64,000 nt of DNA, from positions 124,001-188,000 of the forward strand of contig NZ_JACIEE010000001.1 in NCBI RefSeq assembly GCF_014196765.1, read 5' to 3'. Of this stretch, positions 36,558 to 45,694 are shown piece after piece. This DNA comes from Mycoplana azooxidifex (GTDB lineage Bacteria; Pseudomonadota; Alphaproteobacteria; Rhizobiales; Rhizobiaceae). How positions within the stretch are numbered: position 1 is the stretch's first letter; the number at the start of each line of letters is the position of its first letter. The notes under the pieces were generated by a model. That model searched no databases, was not told the DNA's origin, and was given only the letters and a program-made list of their open reading frames with translations. The translations under genes and the position numbers were made by a program.

Positions 36558-37154
36558 TCAGATGATGACGACCTTCGCCCCGACGGGGGTCCGGCTGTAG
36601 AGATGCACGATGTCGTCGTTCGTCAGCCGCACGCAGCCGTTCGAGACGGCCCGCCCGATCGACCAGGGCTCGTTGGTACCGTGCAGCCGGAACAGGGTGT
36701 CCTGGCCGCCCCGATAGAGATAGAGCGCGGCTGCACCCAGCGGATTGTTGGGTCCGCCCTCGACGCCGCCTGCATATTGCGCCAGATGCGGCTTCCTGCG
36801 GATCATCGACGCCGTCGGCGTCCAGGATGGCCACTCCGCCTTGCGGCCGACGCTCGCCTCGCCCTTGAGCGTAAGCCCCTCCTCACCGACGGCAACGCCG
36901 TAGCGCGTCGCCTGCCCGCCGCCCTCGACATGGTAGAGGTAGCGCTCATAGGTGTTGACGACGATCGTACCCGGCTGCTCGTAGCCGTCATAGGCCACGG
37001 TCTTGCGGCGATACTGGCGGTCGACGCGATAGCTGGAATAGTCCGAAGGCATGTAGCGGGAGTATATCGAACGGCAGCCGGAGGCGCCGGTTGCCACAAG
37101 GCCGAGGCTGGCGAGCAGCAGGGCCCGGCGGCTGGAAACGAAGTCTTTTTTCAT
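36558..37154 (-). CDS. L,D-transpeptidase (ErfK/YbiS/YcfS/YnhG family)
   Basis: The 198-residue exported protein crosslinks or anchors peptidoglycan through L,D bonds. The catalytic block HGTNEPWSIG, then SNGCVRLTNDD (nucleophile Cys) is intact. The N-terminus has Lys-Lys, a twin Arg (SSRRALLLASLG) and a Cys in ASGCR, consistent with a signal peptide and possibly a lipoprotein or Tat substrate. ATG 37154 is preferred over GTG 37160. Confidence 0.92.
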   Translation of the reverse strand: MKKDFVSSRRALLLASLGLVATGASGCRSIYSRYMPSDYSSYRVDRQYRRKTVAYDGYEQPGTIVVNTYERYLYHVEGGGQATRYGVAVGEEGLTLKGEASVGRKAEWPSWTPTASMIRRKPHLAQYAGGVEGGPNNPLGAAALYLYRGGQDTLFRLHGTNEPWSIGRAVSNGCVRLTNDDIVHLYSRTPVGAKVVII

Positions 37155-37380
37155 GAGCACCTGTCAGCGATCAGACCAACCCTTGCGGCTAGACTTAGCA
37201 TCACGGTGCCGATTGGCCAAGCCTCGCAGCAAGAAGGATTGCCGGAACTCATGCGCCACGATCCGCATTACAGCGACGCAGGGTGCTTTCCACACCGCAC
37301 CTCCGGCCGGGGACGAAATGGCTTGCTTCCGTTAGCGGCCTCTGTTCGACTGGGTAAAAACAATGGATGGGAGGGAAACG

Positions 37381-38136
37381 ATGACCTCTGGTTTTTCCGG
37401 AAAAGTGGCGCTCGTCACGGGCGGCGGATCGGGAATCGGTGCGGCCGTCTGCCGGCGCCTCGCTTCAGATGGGGTGCAGGTCGTCGTCGCCGACATCGAT
37501 TCGGACGCGGCCCGCAAGGTCACGGCCGCGATTCGCGAAGACGGCGGCGAGGCGCGGGATGTCGCCGTCGACGTCACCGATGCGCAAGCGGTTGAGCGGC
37601 TTGTGGAATTTGCCGTTTCCAACTGTGGCGGGCTCCATCTTGCGGTCAACAACGCCGGCTTCCAGGGCAGCCTCGCGATGACGGCGGACTACCCGCTCGA
37701 CAGTTGGCGCAAGCTTATCGACGTGAACCTCAACAGCGTCTTCTATTCGATGAAGTACGAGATCAACGCCATGCTGGCCGCAGGCGGCGGGGCCATCGTC
37801 AACATGGCTTCCGTGCTCGGCTGCGTCGGCCTGCCGGCGACCGCGGCCTATACGGCCGCCAAGCACGGCGTGGTCGGCCTGACCAAGGTCGCGGCGATCG
37901 AGTATGCGCGGCACGGCGTGCGCATCAATGCGGTCGCCCCCGGCTGGATCGAGACGCCGCTCCTGTCGGAGCATGCCAAGCTCGCCGCCAACAAGCGGCT
38001 GGAGGCGCTGCAGCCGATGGGCCGCCGCGGCACGCCGGAAGAGGTCGCAGCCCTCGTCAGCTTCCTCCTCTCCGACCAGGCGAGCTTCATCACCGGCAGT
38101 TGCCACCTCGTGGACGGCGCCTACACAGCACATTGA
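37381..38136 (+). CDS. Short-chain dehydrogenase/reductase
   Basis: This 251-residue classical SDR has VTGGGSGIG, VNNAG, NMASVLG, YTAAKHG and the C-terminal VDGAYTAH. The cofactor-discriminating VVADID after beta-2 suggests NAD rather than NADP (inference from the Asp). GGAGGGAA lies upstream of ATG 37381. The gene stands alone and its substrate is unknown. Confidence 0.92.
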   Translation: MTSGFSGKVALVTGGGSGIGAAVCRRLASDGVQVVVADIDSDAARKVTAAIREDGGEARDVAVDVTDAQAVERLVEFAVSNCGGLHLAVNNAGFQGSLAMTADYPLDSWRKLIDVNLNSVFYSMKYEINAMLAAGGGAIVNMASVLGCVGLPATAAYTAAKHGVVGLTKVAAIEYARHGVRINAVAPGWIETPLLSEHAKLAANKRLEALQPMGRRGTPEEVAALVSFLLSDQASFITGSCHLVDGAYTAH

Positions 38137-38177
38137 CCGGGTGATGCACCGAGCGGAGCCCCGGCCAGCCTGAACAT

Positions 38178-38615
38178 CTAGAGCAGACCGAGTTCGGCGA
38201 GTTCGCGGCGAAGGTCCATCGGCAGTTCGGCGCCATCCGCCCCGAGGCTCTTGAGGTCGCGCGGCGCTTCCTCGTCCTTCAGGTAGCGCCAGCCCTGGAA
38301 GGCGCGCTTCGGCTGGAATTCCGTCTCAATGACTTCCGGCCCGAGCACCAGTTCGCAGCGGCCGATCCCGTCGGCGTCGGTGAAGGTCTTCAGGTCGATC
38401 AGCCGCTGCCGCGCCTGCACCTGTCCCTTGATCACCCAGTAGAGCGAACCGCCGTCCAGCAACTCCTCGGCGCGCTTCGGCACCATCCGGGTCGTATGGC
38501 TCGAGCTCGGCTCGAGCCCGGCAGCCATTGCCACCAGCGCTCGCCTGGAAACCCATTCGCGCAGGTCCTCGATCGAGTCCGCGCCGACACAAAGCTTGAT
38601 GAGATGCAGGGCCAT
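38178..38615 (-). CDS. DUF1489 family protein
   Basis: The 145-residue protein begins LHLIKLCVGADSIEDLREWV and continues HTTRMVPKRAEELLDGGSLY, then GRCELVLGPEVIET. This is the full pattern of the alphaproteobacterial DUF1489 family. The function is unknown. It is 68 bases downstream of sdaA on the same strand and may share its transcript. Confidence 0.88.
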   Translation of the reverse strand: MALHLIKLCVGADSIEDLREWVSRRALVAMAAGLEPSSSHTTRMVPKRAEELLDGGSLYWVIKGQVQARQRLIDLKTFTDADGIGRCELVLGPEVIETEFQPKRAFQGWRYLKDEEAPRDLKSLGADGAELPMDLRRELAELGLL

Positions 38616-38683
38616 GGCCCCTTCAACGCCTTTCCGCGGCCGGCGTCAAGCCGGAGGAAACTGCTCCACAGCCGCAGCCGCCG

Positions 38684-40084
38684 TCAACATTCGACGACGT
38701 TGACGGCGAGGCCGCCGGTGGAAGTTTCCTTGTATTTCTCGTTCATGTCCACGCCCGTCTGGCGCATGGTCTCGATGCAGGCGTCGAGCGGGACGAAGTG
38801 GGCACCGTCGCCCTTGAGGGCCAGCGAGGCGGCCGTCACAGCCTTCACCGCACCCAGCGCATTGCGCTCGATGCAGGGGACCTGGACCAGGCCCGCCACC
38901 GGATCGCACGTCATGCCGAGATGGTGCTCCAGGGCGATTTCGGCCGCGTTCTCGATCTGCTCCGGCGTGCCGCCCATGACGGCGGCAAGTCCTGCAGCGG
39001 CCATGGCCGATGCCGAACCCACCTCGCCCTGACAGCCGACTTCGGCGCCGGAGATGGAGGCGTTATGCTTGATGATGCCGCCGATCGCGGCTGCGGTCAG
39101 CATGTAGTCGCGAATGCCTTCGGCGTCGGCGTCCTCGTGGAAATGCAGGTAGTAGCGGATCGTCGCCGGCACGACGCCGGCCGCGCCGTTGGTCGGAGAC
39201 GTGACGACCCGACCGCCCGCGGCGTTCTCCTCGTTGACCGCCATCGCATAGACGCTGAGCCAGTCGTTTGCCAGAAGCGGATTGGACTTGTTCGAGCGCC
39301 ATTCGGCATGCAGCTTGTCGTGGATCATGCGGGCGCGGCGCTTCACCTTCAGCCCGCCGGGCATGATGCCCTCGCCCTGCAGCCCGCGGTCGATGCAACT
39401 CGTCATGGCGGTCCAGATCGCGTCGAGGCCGGCATCGAGTTCGGCGCGCGACATCGCCGTCTCCTCGTTCGCCCGCTTCATCTGGGCGATCGTCAGGCCG
39501 GAGCGCTGCGCCATCTCCAGCATCTCGCTGGCGGTCGCAAACGGAAACGGCACCTTGCGCTCGCCTGCCTGCGCCTTGGTGGCGCGCATCGCCTCCAGCT
39601 CCGTGTCCGTGACGACGAAACCGCCGCCGACCGAATAGTAGATGCGCTTCAGCAACTGCCTGCCGTCGCGATCATAGGCGGAAAAGGTCATGCCGTTGGC
39701 ATGGCCGGGCAACGGCGTCTTCTTGTCGAACCCGAGGTCGTGCTTGGGCTGGAAGGCATAGGACGGATGACCGGGCGGCGTGATCCGGCCGGTGCGCTCG
39801 ACCTCGGCGATGATGTCGTCCATCCGGTCGGGATCGACCAGGTTGGGACGCTCTCCCATCAGCCCGAGGATGACGGCACGGTCGGAGCCGTGGCCGACGC
39901 CGGTGAAGGCGAGCGAACCGTGCAGGCTCATCCTGATCGCCGCGACGGCAGCACCGGTCGGGCGCGGCCAGTCCGAAGACAGGATCAGGTCGAGGAAGCG
40001 ATTGGCCGCCGACATCGGTCCCATCGTATGGGAACTGGAGGGGCCGATACCGATCTTGAAGACGTCGAAGACGGAAAGAAACAT
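38684..40084 (-). CDS. sdaA: L-serine ammonia-lyase (single-chain, iron-sulfur type)
   Basis: The enzyme deaminates L-serine to pyruvate and ammonia with a [4Fe-4S] cluster. The 466-residue protein has the N-terminal beta domain [16 protein letters not shown] and the alpha domain with [12 protein letters not shown]. The cluster Cys are in [18 protein letters not shown] and VPCIERN. The start ATG 40084 fits the family; the frame extends upstream without similarity. It links serine catabolism with the glycine cleavage system elsewhere in the window through glycine-serine exchange. Confidence 0.96.
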   Translation of the reverse strand: MFLSVFDVFKIGIGPSSSHTMGPMSAANRFLDLILSSDWPRPTGAAVAAIRMSLHGSLAFTGVGHGSDRAVILGLMGERPNLVDPDRMDDIIAEVERTGRITPPGHPSYAFQPKHDLGFDKKTPLPGHANGMTFSAYDRDGRQLLKRIYYSVGGGFVVTDTELEAMRATKAQAGERKVPFPFATASEMLEMAQRSGLTIAQMKRANEETAMSRAELDAGLDAIWTAMTSCIDRGLQGEGIMPGGLKVKRRARMIHDKLHAEWRSNKSNPLLANDWLSVYAMAVNEENAAGGRVVTSPTNGAAGVVPATIRYYLHFHEDADAEGIRDYMLTAAAIGGIIKHNASISGAEVGCQGEVGSASAMAAAGLAAVMGGTPEQIENAAEIALEHHLGMTCDPVAGLVQVPCIERNALGAVKAVTAASLALKGDGAHFVPLDACIETMRQTGVDMNEKYKETSTGGLAVNVVEC

Positions 40085-40284
40085 GCCGTGGACCTGCCGA
40101 AACCATGGGCCGCGTCGCAGCCCGAATTCACCTGTAAGATGGCGACGACAGGTGCGGACGGCAATATGTGAAACCTTCAGGAAAGCTACGCGATCGCATG
40201 AAGAGTCCAAGGCGGCGACCCGACATCCGTTACTGCGCCTGCGACATCGCCCCAGCAGGGCACGTCGAACGCCAGGGGCCCCAC

Positions 40285-40313
40285 AAAAAAGGCGCGCCGG
40301 AGATCGGCGCGCC
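40285..40313 (-). terminator. Rho-independent terminator of the 33-residue membrane protein gene
   Basis: On the minus strand two GGCGCGCC arms form an eight-base-pair stem (40291-40298 and 40306-40313), followed directly by TTTTTT. It lies 27 bases past the small gene stop. Confidence 0.75.
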
Positions 40314-40339
40314 CTTCTGGTCTCTATCAGTGAACTCTC

Positions 40340-40441
40340 TCAGTTGCCGCCGAAGAGGTACACGAGGCCGAGAAAGCCTGCAAAACCGAGAACCATGCGG
40401 AACGTAAGGCCCCAGCAGGCCTTCTGAACGGAACTTTCCAT
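40340..40441 (-). CDS. Tiny single-span membrane protein, 33 residues
   Basis: The protein begins MESSVQKACWGLTFRMVL, then GFAGFLGLVYLFGGN. It has one membrane helix (about residues 14-31) behind a short polar head. GGGGAAA lies just upstream of the ATG and a dedicated terminator follows, so it is an isolated transcription unit and not a by-product of sdaA (whose ATG is upstream only in the opposite sense of spacing, 256 bases away at 40084). The function is unknown. Small hydrophobic proteins of this kind often regulate transporters or envelope enzymes. Confidence 0.6.
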   Translation of the reverse strand: MESSVQKACWGLTFRMVLGFAGFLGLVYLFGGN

Positions 40442-40737
40442 GATTTCCCCAAAATGGTGAAAGACATGTCGTGTGGTGCCTATCGCCCCGCCGACGGCCC
40501 CTCATTAGTGAAGGAATGATGAAAAGGCAATGCGGGAAAATGGCGAAAGCATGGCAAGTGCACAACGGCGGTATTTTAGCAGTATTGCATTTTATTTAAA
40601 ATCAAAAGGTTACCCTTCGGAGGCATGTGTCGGTTGCATGCCTGCCCGCCACACAATAGCCGGCAATATGAAAATTGCTGCCCATGCAGCCCGGCACCGG
40701 TTTGCAAAATGCGCAAACCGTGGCAAATCACAGACCC

Positions 40738-41427
40738 ATGACCATCGCCGATCCGATCGCTTTCGCCATCTTCATCCTGCTGTGGCTGGCCTATGCCAGG
40801 ACCACGGACAACCGGCGCTTCCGCAACCGCGTGAGTCTGACGCGGGCGATGAATGCCCAGCGCGCCGCCTGGATCCGCAATGCGATGCGCCGCGACCTGC
40901 GCATGATCGACACACAGATCATGGCGGGCCTGCAGAACGGCACCGCATTCTTCGCCTCCACCTCGATCCTGGCACTCGGCGGATGCTTCGCCCTGCTCGG
41001 CGCCACCGAACAGGTCTTCATGATCTTCGGCGACCTGCCGCTGGTGTTCCAGGCGGGGCGCGCGGGCTTCGAACTGAAGGTCGGCGGGCTGGCCTGCATC
41101 TTCGGCTATGCCTTCTTCAAGTTCGGCTGGTCCTACCGGCTGTTCAACTACTGCACCATTCTTCTCGGCGCCGTGCCCATGGCGGGCGACATCCACAAGG
41201 ACCCGGCCGCAGCCGACCTCGCCGCAGACAAGGTCATCCGTATGAACATCCTCGCCGCCAGCCATTTCAATGCCGGGCTGCGGGCGATCTTCCTGTCGAT
41301 CGGCTACCTCGGCTGGTTCGTCAGCCCCTATCTCCTCATGATCACCACCGCCCTCATCATCTTCGTTCTCATTCGCCGGCAGTTCTATTCCGAGGCGCGC
41401 CAAACCGTGCTCGAACAGGCCGACTGA
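40738..41427 (+). CDS. DUF599 membrane protein
   Basis: The 229-residue protein has four membrane helices and the family pattern RRFRNRVSLTRAMNAQRAAW, then QNGTAFFASTSILALGG. It is common in proteobacteria and of unknown function. ATG 40738 is taken as the start; the 63 bases of frame before it have no similarity. It is followed in the same direction by the acetyltransferase-like gene after 104 bases. Confidence 0.88.
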   Translation: MTIADPIAFAIFILLWLAYARTTDNRRFRNRVSLTRAMNAQRAAWIRNAMRRDLRMIDTQIMAGLQNGTAFFASTSILALGGCFALLGATEQVFMIFGDLPLVFQAGRAGFELKVGGLACIFGYAFFKFGWSYRLFNYCTILLGAVPMAGDIHKDPAAADLAADKVIRMNILAASHFNAGLRAIFLSIGYLGWFVSPYLLMITTALIIFVLIRRQFYSEARQTVLEQAD

Positions 41428-41531
41428 ATTCGGTAAAGGCCAACCGATACCGGTTGCGACGGGTCATTCCGTGGTCTAGCCATGCACCCTAGCCAGAACC
41501 CGCGTGAACAGGCATCCATAACCGAGCACTC

Positions 41532-42563
41532 ATGACCGATCGACTGACGCCCGCCCCCACCGAACAGACACCGGCCGCGACGACATCGCCTGCGGGCGCC
41601 GTTCCCGCCCGGCGACTCGCCTGGCTCGATGCGGCGCGGGGGCTGGCGCTGGTCGCCATGGCGATCTACCACTTCAGCTGGGATCTCGACTATTTCGGCT
41701 ATATCGCCCAGGGCACCGCGGCCACCGGGGGCTTTAGGATCTTTGCCCGCCTGATCGCCGGCAGCTTCATCTTCCTGGCCGGATTCGGCCTCGTCCTCGG
41801 CCATCGCAACGCAATCCGCTGGCGCCCGTTCTGGATCCGGCTGGCGAAGATCGTCCTTGCCGCGCTTACGATCACGGTCGCGACCTATTTCATCTTCCCG
41901 ACCGGCTTCATCTTCTTCGGCATCTTGCACCTGATCGCGGCGGCGAGCCTGCTCGGCCTGCTGTTCCTGCGCCTGCCGGTCGCAATCGTGCTGCTGTGTG
42001 CGGCCGCAGCCTTCGCAGCGCCGCATTTTCTTCGCAGCGCCCTCTTCGACTTGCCGGCGCTCTGGTGGGTCGGCCTGTCGCTGACGCCGCCGCGGTCGAA
42101 CGACTATGTGCCGCTCCTGCCCTGGTTCGGCGCGTTCCTCCTGGGGATGGTCGCTGCGCGGCTCTACGTGAAATGGGCAAAGCCCCTGCCCGCCGCACCG
42201 GGCCGGTTCTCCGAAAGCCGGGCCGTATCGCTGCTGGCGACGGCCGGCAGGCATAGCCTGGCGATCTATCTCATCCACCAGCCCGTGCTGATCGCGCTCG
42301 TCTATCTCTATTCGCAGGTCGCGCCGCCGCCGGCGCGCGATCCGGTCGAAAGCTATCGCGGCAGCTGCGTCGCAGCCTGCAGCAGGGACACCGACGCGGG
42401 TTTCTGCCGCACGTTCTGCGATTGCACGCTGGACCAGTTGGTGCAGAAGAACCTGTTCGATGCGCTGAACCAGGGCACGGTCAACATGACCGACGCCCGG
42501 ATCGCCGCGATCTCGCAGCAATGCACCGCCGAGGCCTACTCGACGGTCCCGCCCGGCGGATGA
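41532..42563 (+). CDS. DUF1624 / heparan-acetyltransferase-like membrane protein with Cys-rich tail
   Basis: The protein has 343 residues. The core (ARRLAWLDAARGLALVAMAI, then YHFSWDLDYFG, LLPWFGAFLLG and HSLAIYLIHQP) matches HGSNAT_cat membrane acyltransferases with about eight helices. The last 75 residues form a soluble tail with six Cys in the order CxxxC, CxxxCxC and a final Cys (RGSCVAACSRD, FCRTFCDCTLDQL, SQQCTAEAY). This tail is not part of the enzyme fold; it may be a disulfide-bonded periplasmic module. The acceptor is unknown. Confidence 0.85.
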   Translation: MTDRLTPAPTEQTPAATTSPAGAVPARRLAWLDAARGLALVAMAIYHFSWDLDYFGYIAQGTAATGGFRIFARLIAGSFIFLAGFGLVLGHRNAIRWRPFWIRLAKIVLAALTITVATYFIFPTGFIFFGILHLIAAASLLGLLFLRLPVAIVLLCAAAAFAAPHFLRSALFDLPALWWVGLSLTPPRSNDYVPLLPWFGAFLLGMVAARLYVKWAKPLPAAPGRFSESRAVSLLATAGRHSLAIYLIHQPVLIALVYLYSQVAPPPARDPVESYRGSCVAACSRDTDAGFCRTFCDCTLDQLVQKNLFDALNQGTVNMTDARIAAISQQCTAEAYSTVPPGG

Positions 42564-42570
42564 GAGAGCG

Positions 42571-42957
42571 TCAGGTGCCGACGCCGATTTCGGCCAGCCG
42601 CGTCAGGCAGGCTTCCTCGACATTGTCGAGCTCCGCCAGGGTTTCGTCGATGTCGCGCCGCTTCTGGCGCAGGTCGTCGCGCTTGACGCTGACCTTCTGC
42701 ATGAGAAGCTGCAATTGGCCCATCTCGCCGGGAGGATCCTTGTAGACCTCGATGATCTCGCGAATTTCTGAAATGGTGAAGCCGATGCGGCGCCCGCGCA
42801 GGATTTCCTTGATCAGGTGCCGGTCCGCCGGCCGGAACAGGCGGGTGCGCCCGCGACGCTCGGGATGGATGAGCCCCTCGTCCTCGTAGAAGCGCAGCGT
42901 CCGGGTGGAGACGCCGAATTCGCGCGTCAGCTCTGTTATGGTGTAGTACTTGTTCAC
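42571..42957 (-). CDS. MerR-family transcriptional regulator
   Basis: The protein has 128 residues from GTG 42957 (CGGAG five to six bases upstream). The winged HTH YYTITELTREFGVSTRTLRF, then YEDEGLIHPERRGRTR is followed by a coiled-coil dimer helix. There are no metal-binding Cys of the classical type; one Cys lies in EEACLTRL. It resembles LiuR-like MerR proteins that control branched-chain amino acid or acyl-CoA genes, but none are adjacent. It is convergent with the acetyltransferase-like gene. Confidence 0.9.
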   Translation of the reverse strand: MNKYYTITELTREFGVSTRTLRFYEDEGLIHPERRGRTRLFRPADRHLIKEILRGRRIGFTISEIREIIEVYKDPPGEMGQLQLLMQKVSVKRDDLRQKRRDIDETLAELDNVEEACLTRLAEIGVGT

Positions 42958-43024
42958 GCCGGCTCCGAAAGTTTCAGTTCGGGGCAATTTTATTTACTTT
43001 TACGTGAAAGTCAATTTTAGCGGT

Positions 43025-44455
43025 TCACCCGATCGAGAACCACCAGGTCGCGAGCCCGAGAAACGAGAAGAATCCGGTCGTATCGGTCACGGCGGTCACG
43101 AACACTGCGGAGGACACCGCGGGATCCGCGCCCACCTTGTCGAGCACCAGCGGAATCAGGATCCCCGCCAGCGCTGCGGCCATCATGTTAATCAGCATCG
43201 CCGTCGCGATGATCCCGCCGATGTTCGGATCCTGGAACCAGAGCCCGGCGACGCAGCCGATCAGGGTGCCGCACAACATGCCGTTGAGGAGGCCGACGCC
43301 CGCCTCGCGGCGCACGACGCGCCAGGCGTTGTGAATATCGAGATTGCGCGTGGCGAGCGCGCGCACGGTCACCGTCATCGTCTGCGAGCCGGCGTTCCCG
43401 CCCATGCCGGCAACGATGGGCATCAGGATCGCCAGCGCCACGATCTCCTCGATCGTCGCCTCGAACAGCGAGATGACGGACGCGGCGAGCGAGGCGGTGA
43501 AGAGGTTGACGAGCAGCCAGGGCACGCGCGAGCGCGAGGTCTCGAGCACCGTGTCCGATAGTTCTTCATCGCCAACGCCGCCGAGGCGCATCAGGTCTTC
43601 CTCGGCCTCTTCCTGGATGACGTCGACCATGTCGTCGATCGTCAGCACACCGACGAGGCGGCCGTTCTCGTCGACGACGGCGGCCGAAAGAAGGTCGTAC
43701 TGCTCGAAGACCTGCGCCGCCTCCTCCTGGTCCATCAGCGCCGGGATGGGATGGCTGGTCTGGCGCATGACCGTCTCGACCTTGACGTCGCGCTTGGAGC
43801 GCAGCACGCGGTCGAGCTCGACGACGCCGAGCAGGCGGAAGGTCGGGTCGATCACGAAAATCTCGGTAAAGCTTTCGGGAAGATCGTCGTCCTCGCGCAT
43901 GTAGTCGATCGTCTGGCCGATCGTCCAGAACGGCGGCACGGCGACGAATTCCGAGCGCATGCGGCGGCCGGCCGTGCTTTCCGGATAGCCGAGCGAGCGG
44001 CGCAGCCGCACGCGTTCGGTAAACGGCAGCTTGGCAAGGATCTCCTCGCGGTCCTCCTGGTCGAGATCCTCCAGGATGTAGACGGCATCGTCCGAATCCA
44101 TCTCGCCGATCGCGGCCGCGATCTGCTCGTTCGGCAGGTGCTCGACGATGTCGAGACGGATCGCCTCGTCGACCTCGGTCAGCGCCGCAAGGTCGAAATC
44201 CGCACCGAGAAGCGAGACGAGCGCACGGCGCTGGTCCGGCTGGATCGCCTCCAGCAGGTCGCCCATTTCCGATTCGTGCAGATGGGCGACGTGACGGCGC
44301 AGGAACAGGATATCGCGATCGGCGACCGCGGCCCCGACCTGCATGAGGAAGTCGCTGCGAACGGAACCGTCCGGTGCGTAGATGTCGTCAACATCGGCGG
44401 CGTGCGCCTCGGCAGGGCGGGCGCGCTCGCGATCGTCTTCGCCGGTGTCCGTCAT
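43025..44455 (-). CDS. mgtE: Magnesium transporter MgtE
   Basis: The 476-residue protein has the MgtE N domain of helical repeats (DLLEAIQPDQRRALVSLLG), two CBS domains (near 155-275, including GVLTIDDMVDVIQEEAEED), a plug helix, and five C-terminal membrane helices. The pore has PIVAGMGGNAGSQ. It carries Mg2+ into the cell and is gated by Mg2+ binding to the cytosolic part. No M-box riboswitch is evident upstream. Confidence 0.96.
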   Translation of the reverse strand: MTDTGEDDRERARPAEAHAADVDDIYAPDGSVRSDFLMQVGAAVADRDILFLRRHVAHLHESEMGDLLEAIQPDQRRALVSLLGADFDLAALTEVDEAIRLDIVEHLPNEQIAAAIGEMDSDDAVYILEDLDQEDREEILAKLPFTERVRLRRSLGYPESTAGRRMRSEFVAVPPFWTIGQTIDYMREDDDLPESFTEIFVIDPTFRLLGVVELDRVLRSKRDVKVETVMRQTSHPIPALMDQEEAAQVFEQYDLLSAAVVDENGRLVGVLTIDDMVDVIQEEAEEDLMRLGGVGDEELSDTVLETSRSRVPWLLVNLFTASLAASVISLFEATIEEIVALAILMPIVAGMGGNAGSQTMTVTVRALATRNLDIHNAWRVVRREAGVGLLNGMLCGTLIGCVAGLWFQDPNIGGIIATAMLINMMAAALAGILIPLVLDKVGADPAVSSAVFVTAVTDTTGFFSFLGLATWWFSIG

Positions 44456-44793
44456 CCGAGCCGCTCCTACGAAATGCGTGCCCCGGCACCGCGCCAGCCT
44501 GAAACGCGAACGGGACGGGAAAATGGGATCTGCGCCGCCTTGCCGGCAAACAGGGAGAGAGCATCCCTGCAGCCGGTTCCGTGCTAGCCGAAAGCATTGA
44601 CATGGTCCACAGCGCGCTCAGCAATTCCGGGCGTGTTCGCGGCAAAATTCTGCGACTGTTGCCGATGGCCCAAACCCCGTCCGCACGGTATCGCCTGCAG
44701 CATTGGTGCCCGCCCGGGGCGCGGCCGAGACCGGGGCTTCCCAATTGCCGGCCAGCCCGCTACTTCGGTCGCAGACAAACCGGGGGAACCTGC
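44456..44793. other. Divergent intergenic region mgtE / deformylase-like gene, 338 bases
   Basis: TTGACA at 44597-44602 may be a -35 box for the rightward gene, but the matching -10 is poor. There is no Mg-sensing leader structure that I can recognise and no additional gene. Confidence 0.35.
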
Positions 44794-45288
44794 ATGCCAA
44801 TACGCCCGATCCTTCGCTTTCCCGACGCACGGCTGCGCGCCCGCTGCGCAACCGTGACGCAGTTCGACGACGCGCTCCAGGCGCTGGCGAACGACCTTGC
44901 CGAGACGATGCGCGCAGCTCCCGGCATCGGCATCACCGCCGCCCATGTCGGCGAACTGCTGCGGCTGGCGGTGATCGAACTCGACGGGCCGACCTCGACA
45001 CGCATCTACGTCAACCCCGAGATCGCGTGGTTCTCCGGGGAAACCCGCCGGCACGTCGAGGGCAGCGTGTCGATGCCGGGCCTGACCGAGGAAGTCGAAC
45101 GCCCGGCAAGGATCAGGATCAGCTACCAGTCTCTCTCGGGCGATCATCTGACCGAGGAAGCCGACGACCTCCTGTCCGTCTGCCTCCAACACGAGATCGA
45201 CCAGATGGACGGCATCTTCTGGATCGACCGGCTGTCGCGTCTGAAGCGCGAGCGCATCGTCAAGAAGTTCCGCAAGCTGCATCCCTGA
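44794..45288 (+). CDS. Peptide-deformylase-like protein lacking metal ligands
   Basis: The 164-residue protein follows the deformylase fold throughout. Motif 1 reads GIGITAAHVG (H51 where the catalytic Gln stands). Motif 2 reads EGSVSMPG (S91 instead of the metal Cys). Motif 3 reads QHEIDQMDG (H133 and E134 kept, Q137 instead of the second metal His). Two of three metal ligands are therefore replaced, and the formyl-methionine hydrolysis of the family is unlikely. GGGGGAA upstream supports ATG 44794. True def is expected elsewhere. A regulatory or ribosome-binding role is possible. Confidence 0.82.
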   Translation: MPIRPILRFPDARLRARCATVTQFDDALQALANDLAETMRAAPGIGITAAHVGELLRLAVIELDGPTSTRIYVNPEIAWFSGETRRHVEGSVSMPGLTEEVERPARIRISYQSLSGDHLTEEADDLLSVCLQHEIDQMDGIFWIDRLSRLKRERIVKKFRKLHP

Positions 45289-45694
45289 GCGTCGGGAAGA
45301 GACCAGCCGGCCGCTTCGATTCTCGATGTCAGTTTAGATTTTTAGCAAAACTACTGATATCTATTACTTACTGCCAATTCATCCTGCAAGTTCACGGCCG
45401 CGCTGCTCACATCGACCGGCAAGCACGCAAGCGGTCGGCGAAGATGGTGCCAGGCCCGGACTGTCCGGCTAATCCGGCATCCCGCCCCTACGTCAAAATC
45501 CCGGGGACTACCTCCAGGTGTACAACTCCTGATCGAGGCCGTGCATATGACCGGGGCCTGCGGGCAGAATGCAACCTACGCACTAAGACGAATCCCGCCT
45601 ACGACCATTGTTCGGTTAGACGCGACTGACCTTTGTGCGCAGAAAATATATTCTTTCTTTGTCAAGTATTGCCCCCGCTTCAAGAGGTGAACTC
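45289..45694. other. Intergenic region, 406 bases, partly AT-rich
   Basis: 45335-45385 and 45640-45665 are clearly AT-richer than the surroundings, marking probable promoter zones before the PhyH-like gene. A short stem CCGGACTGTCCGG lies near 45457. No gene is supported. Confidence 0.35.

Noticed and set aside
44456-44793. A magnesium riboswitch before mgtE
   Set aside because: I could not find the conserved M-box core or a terminator pair in the leader.
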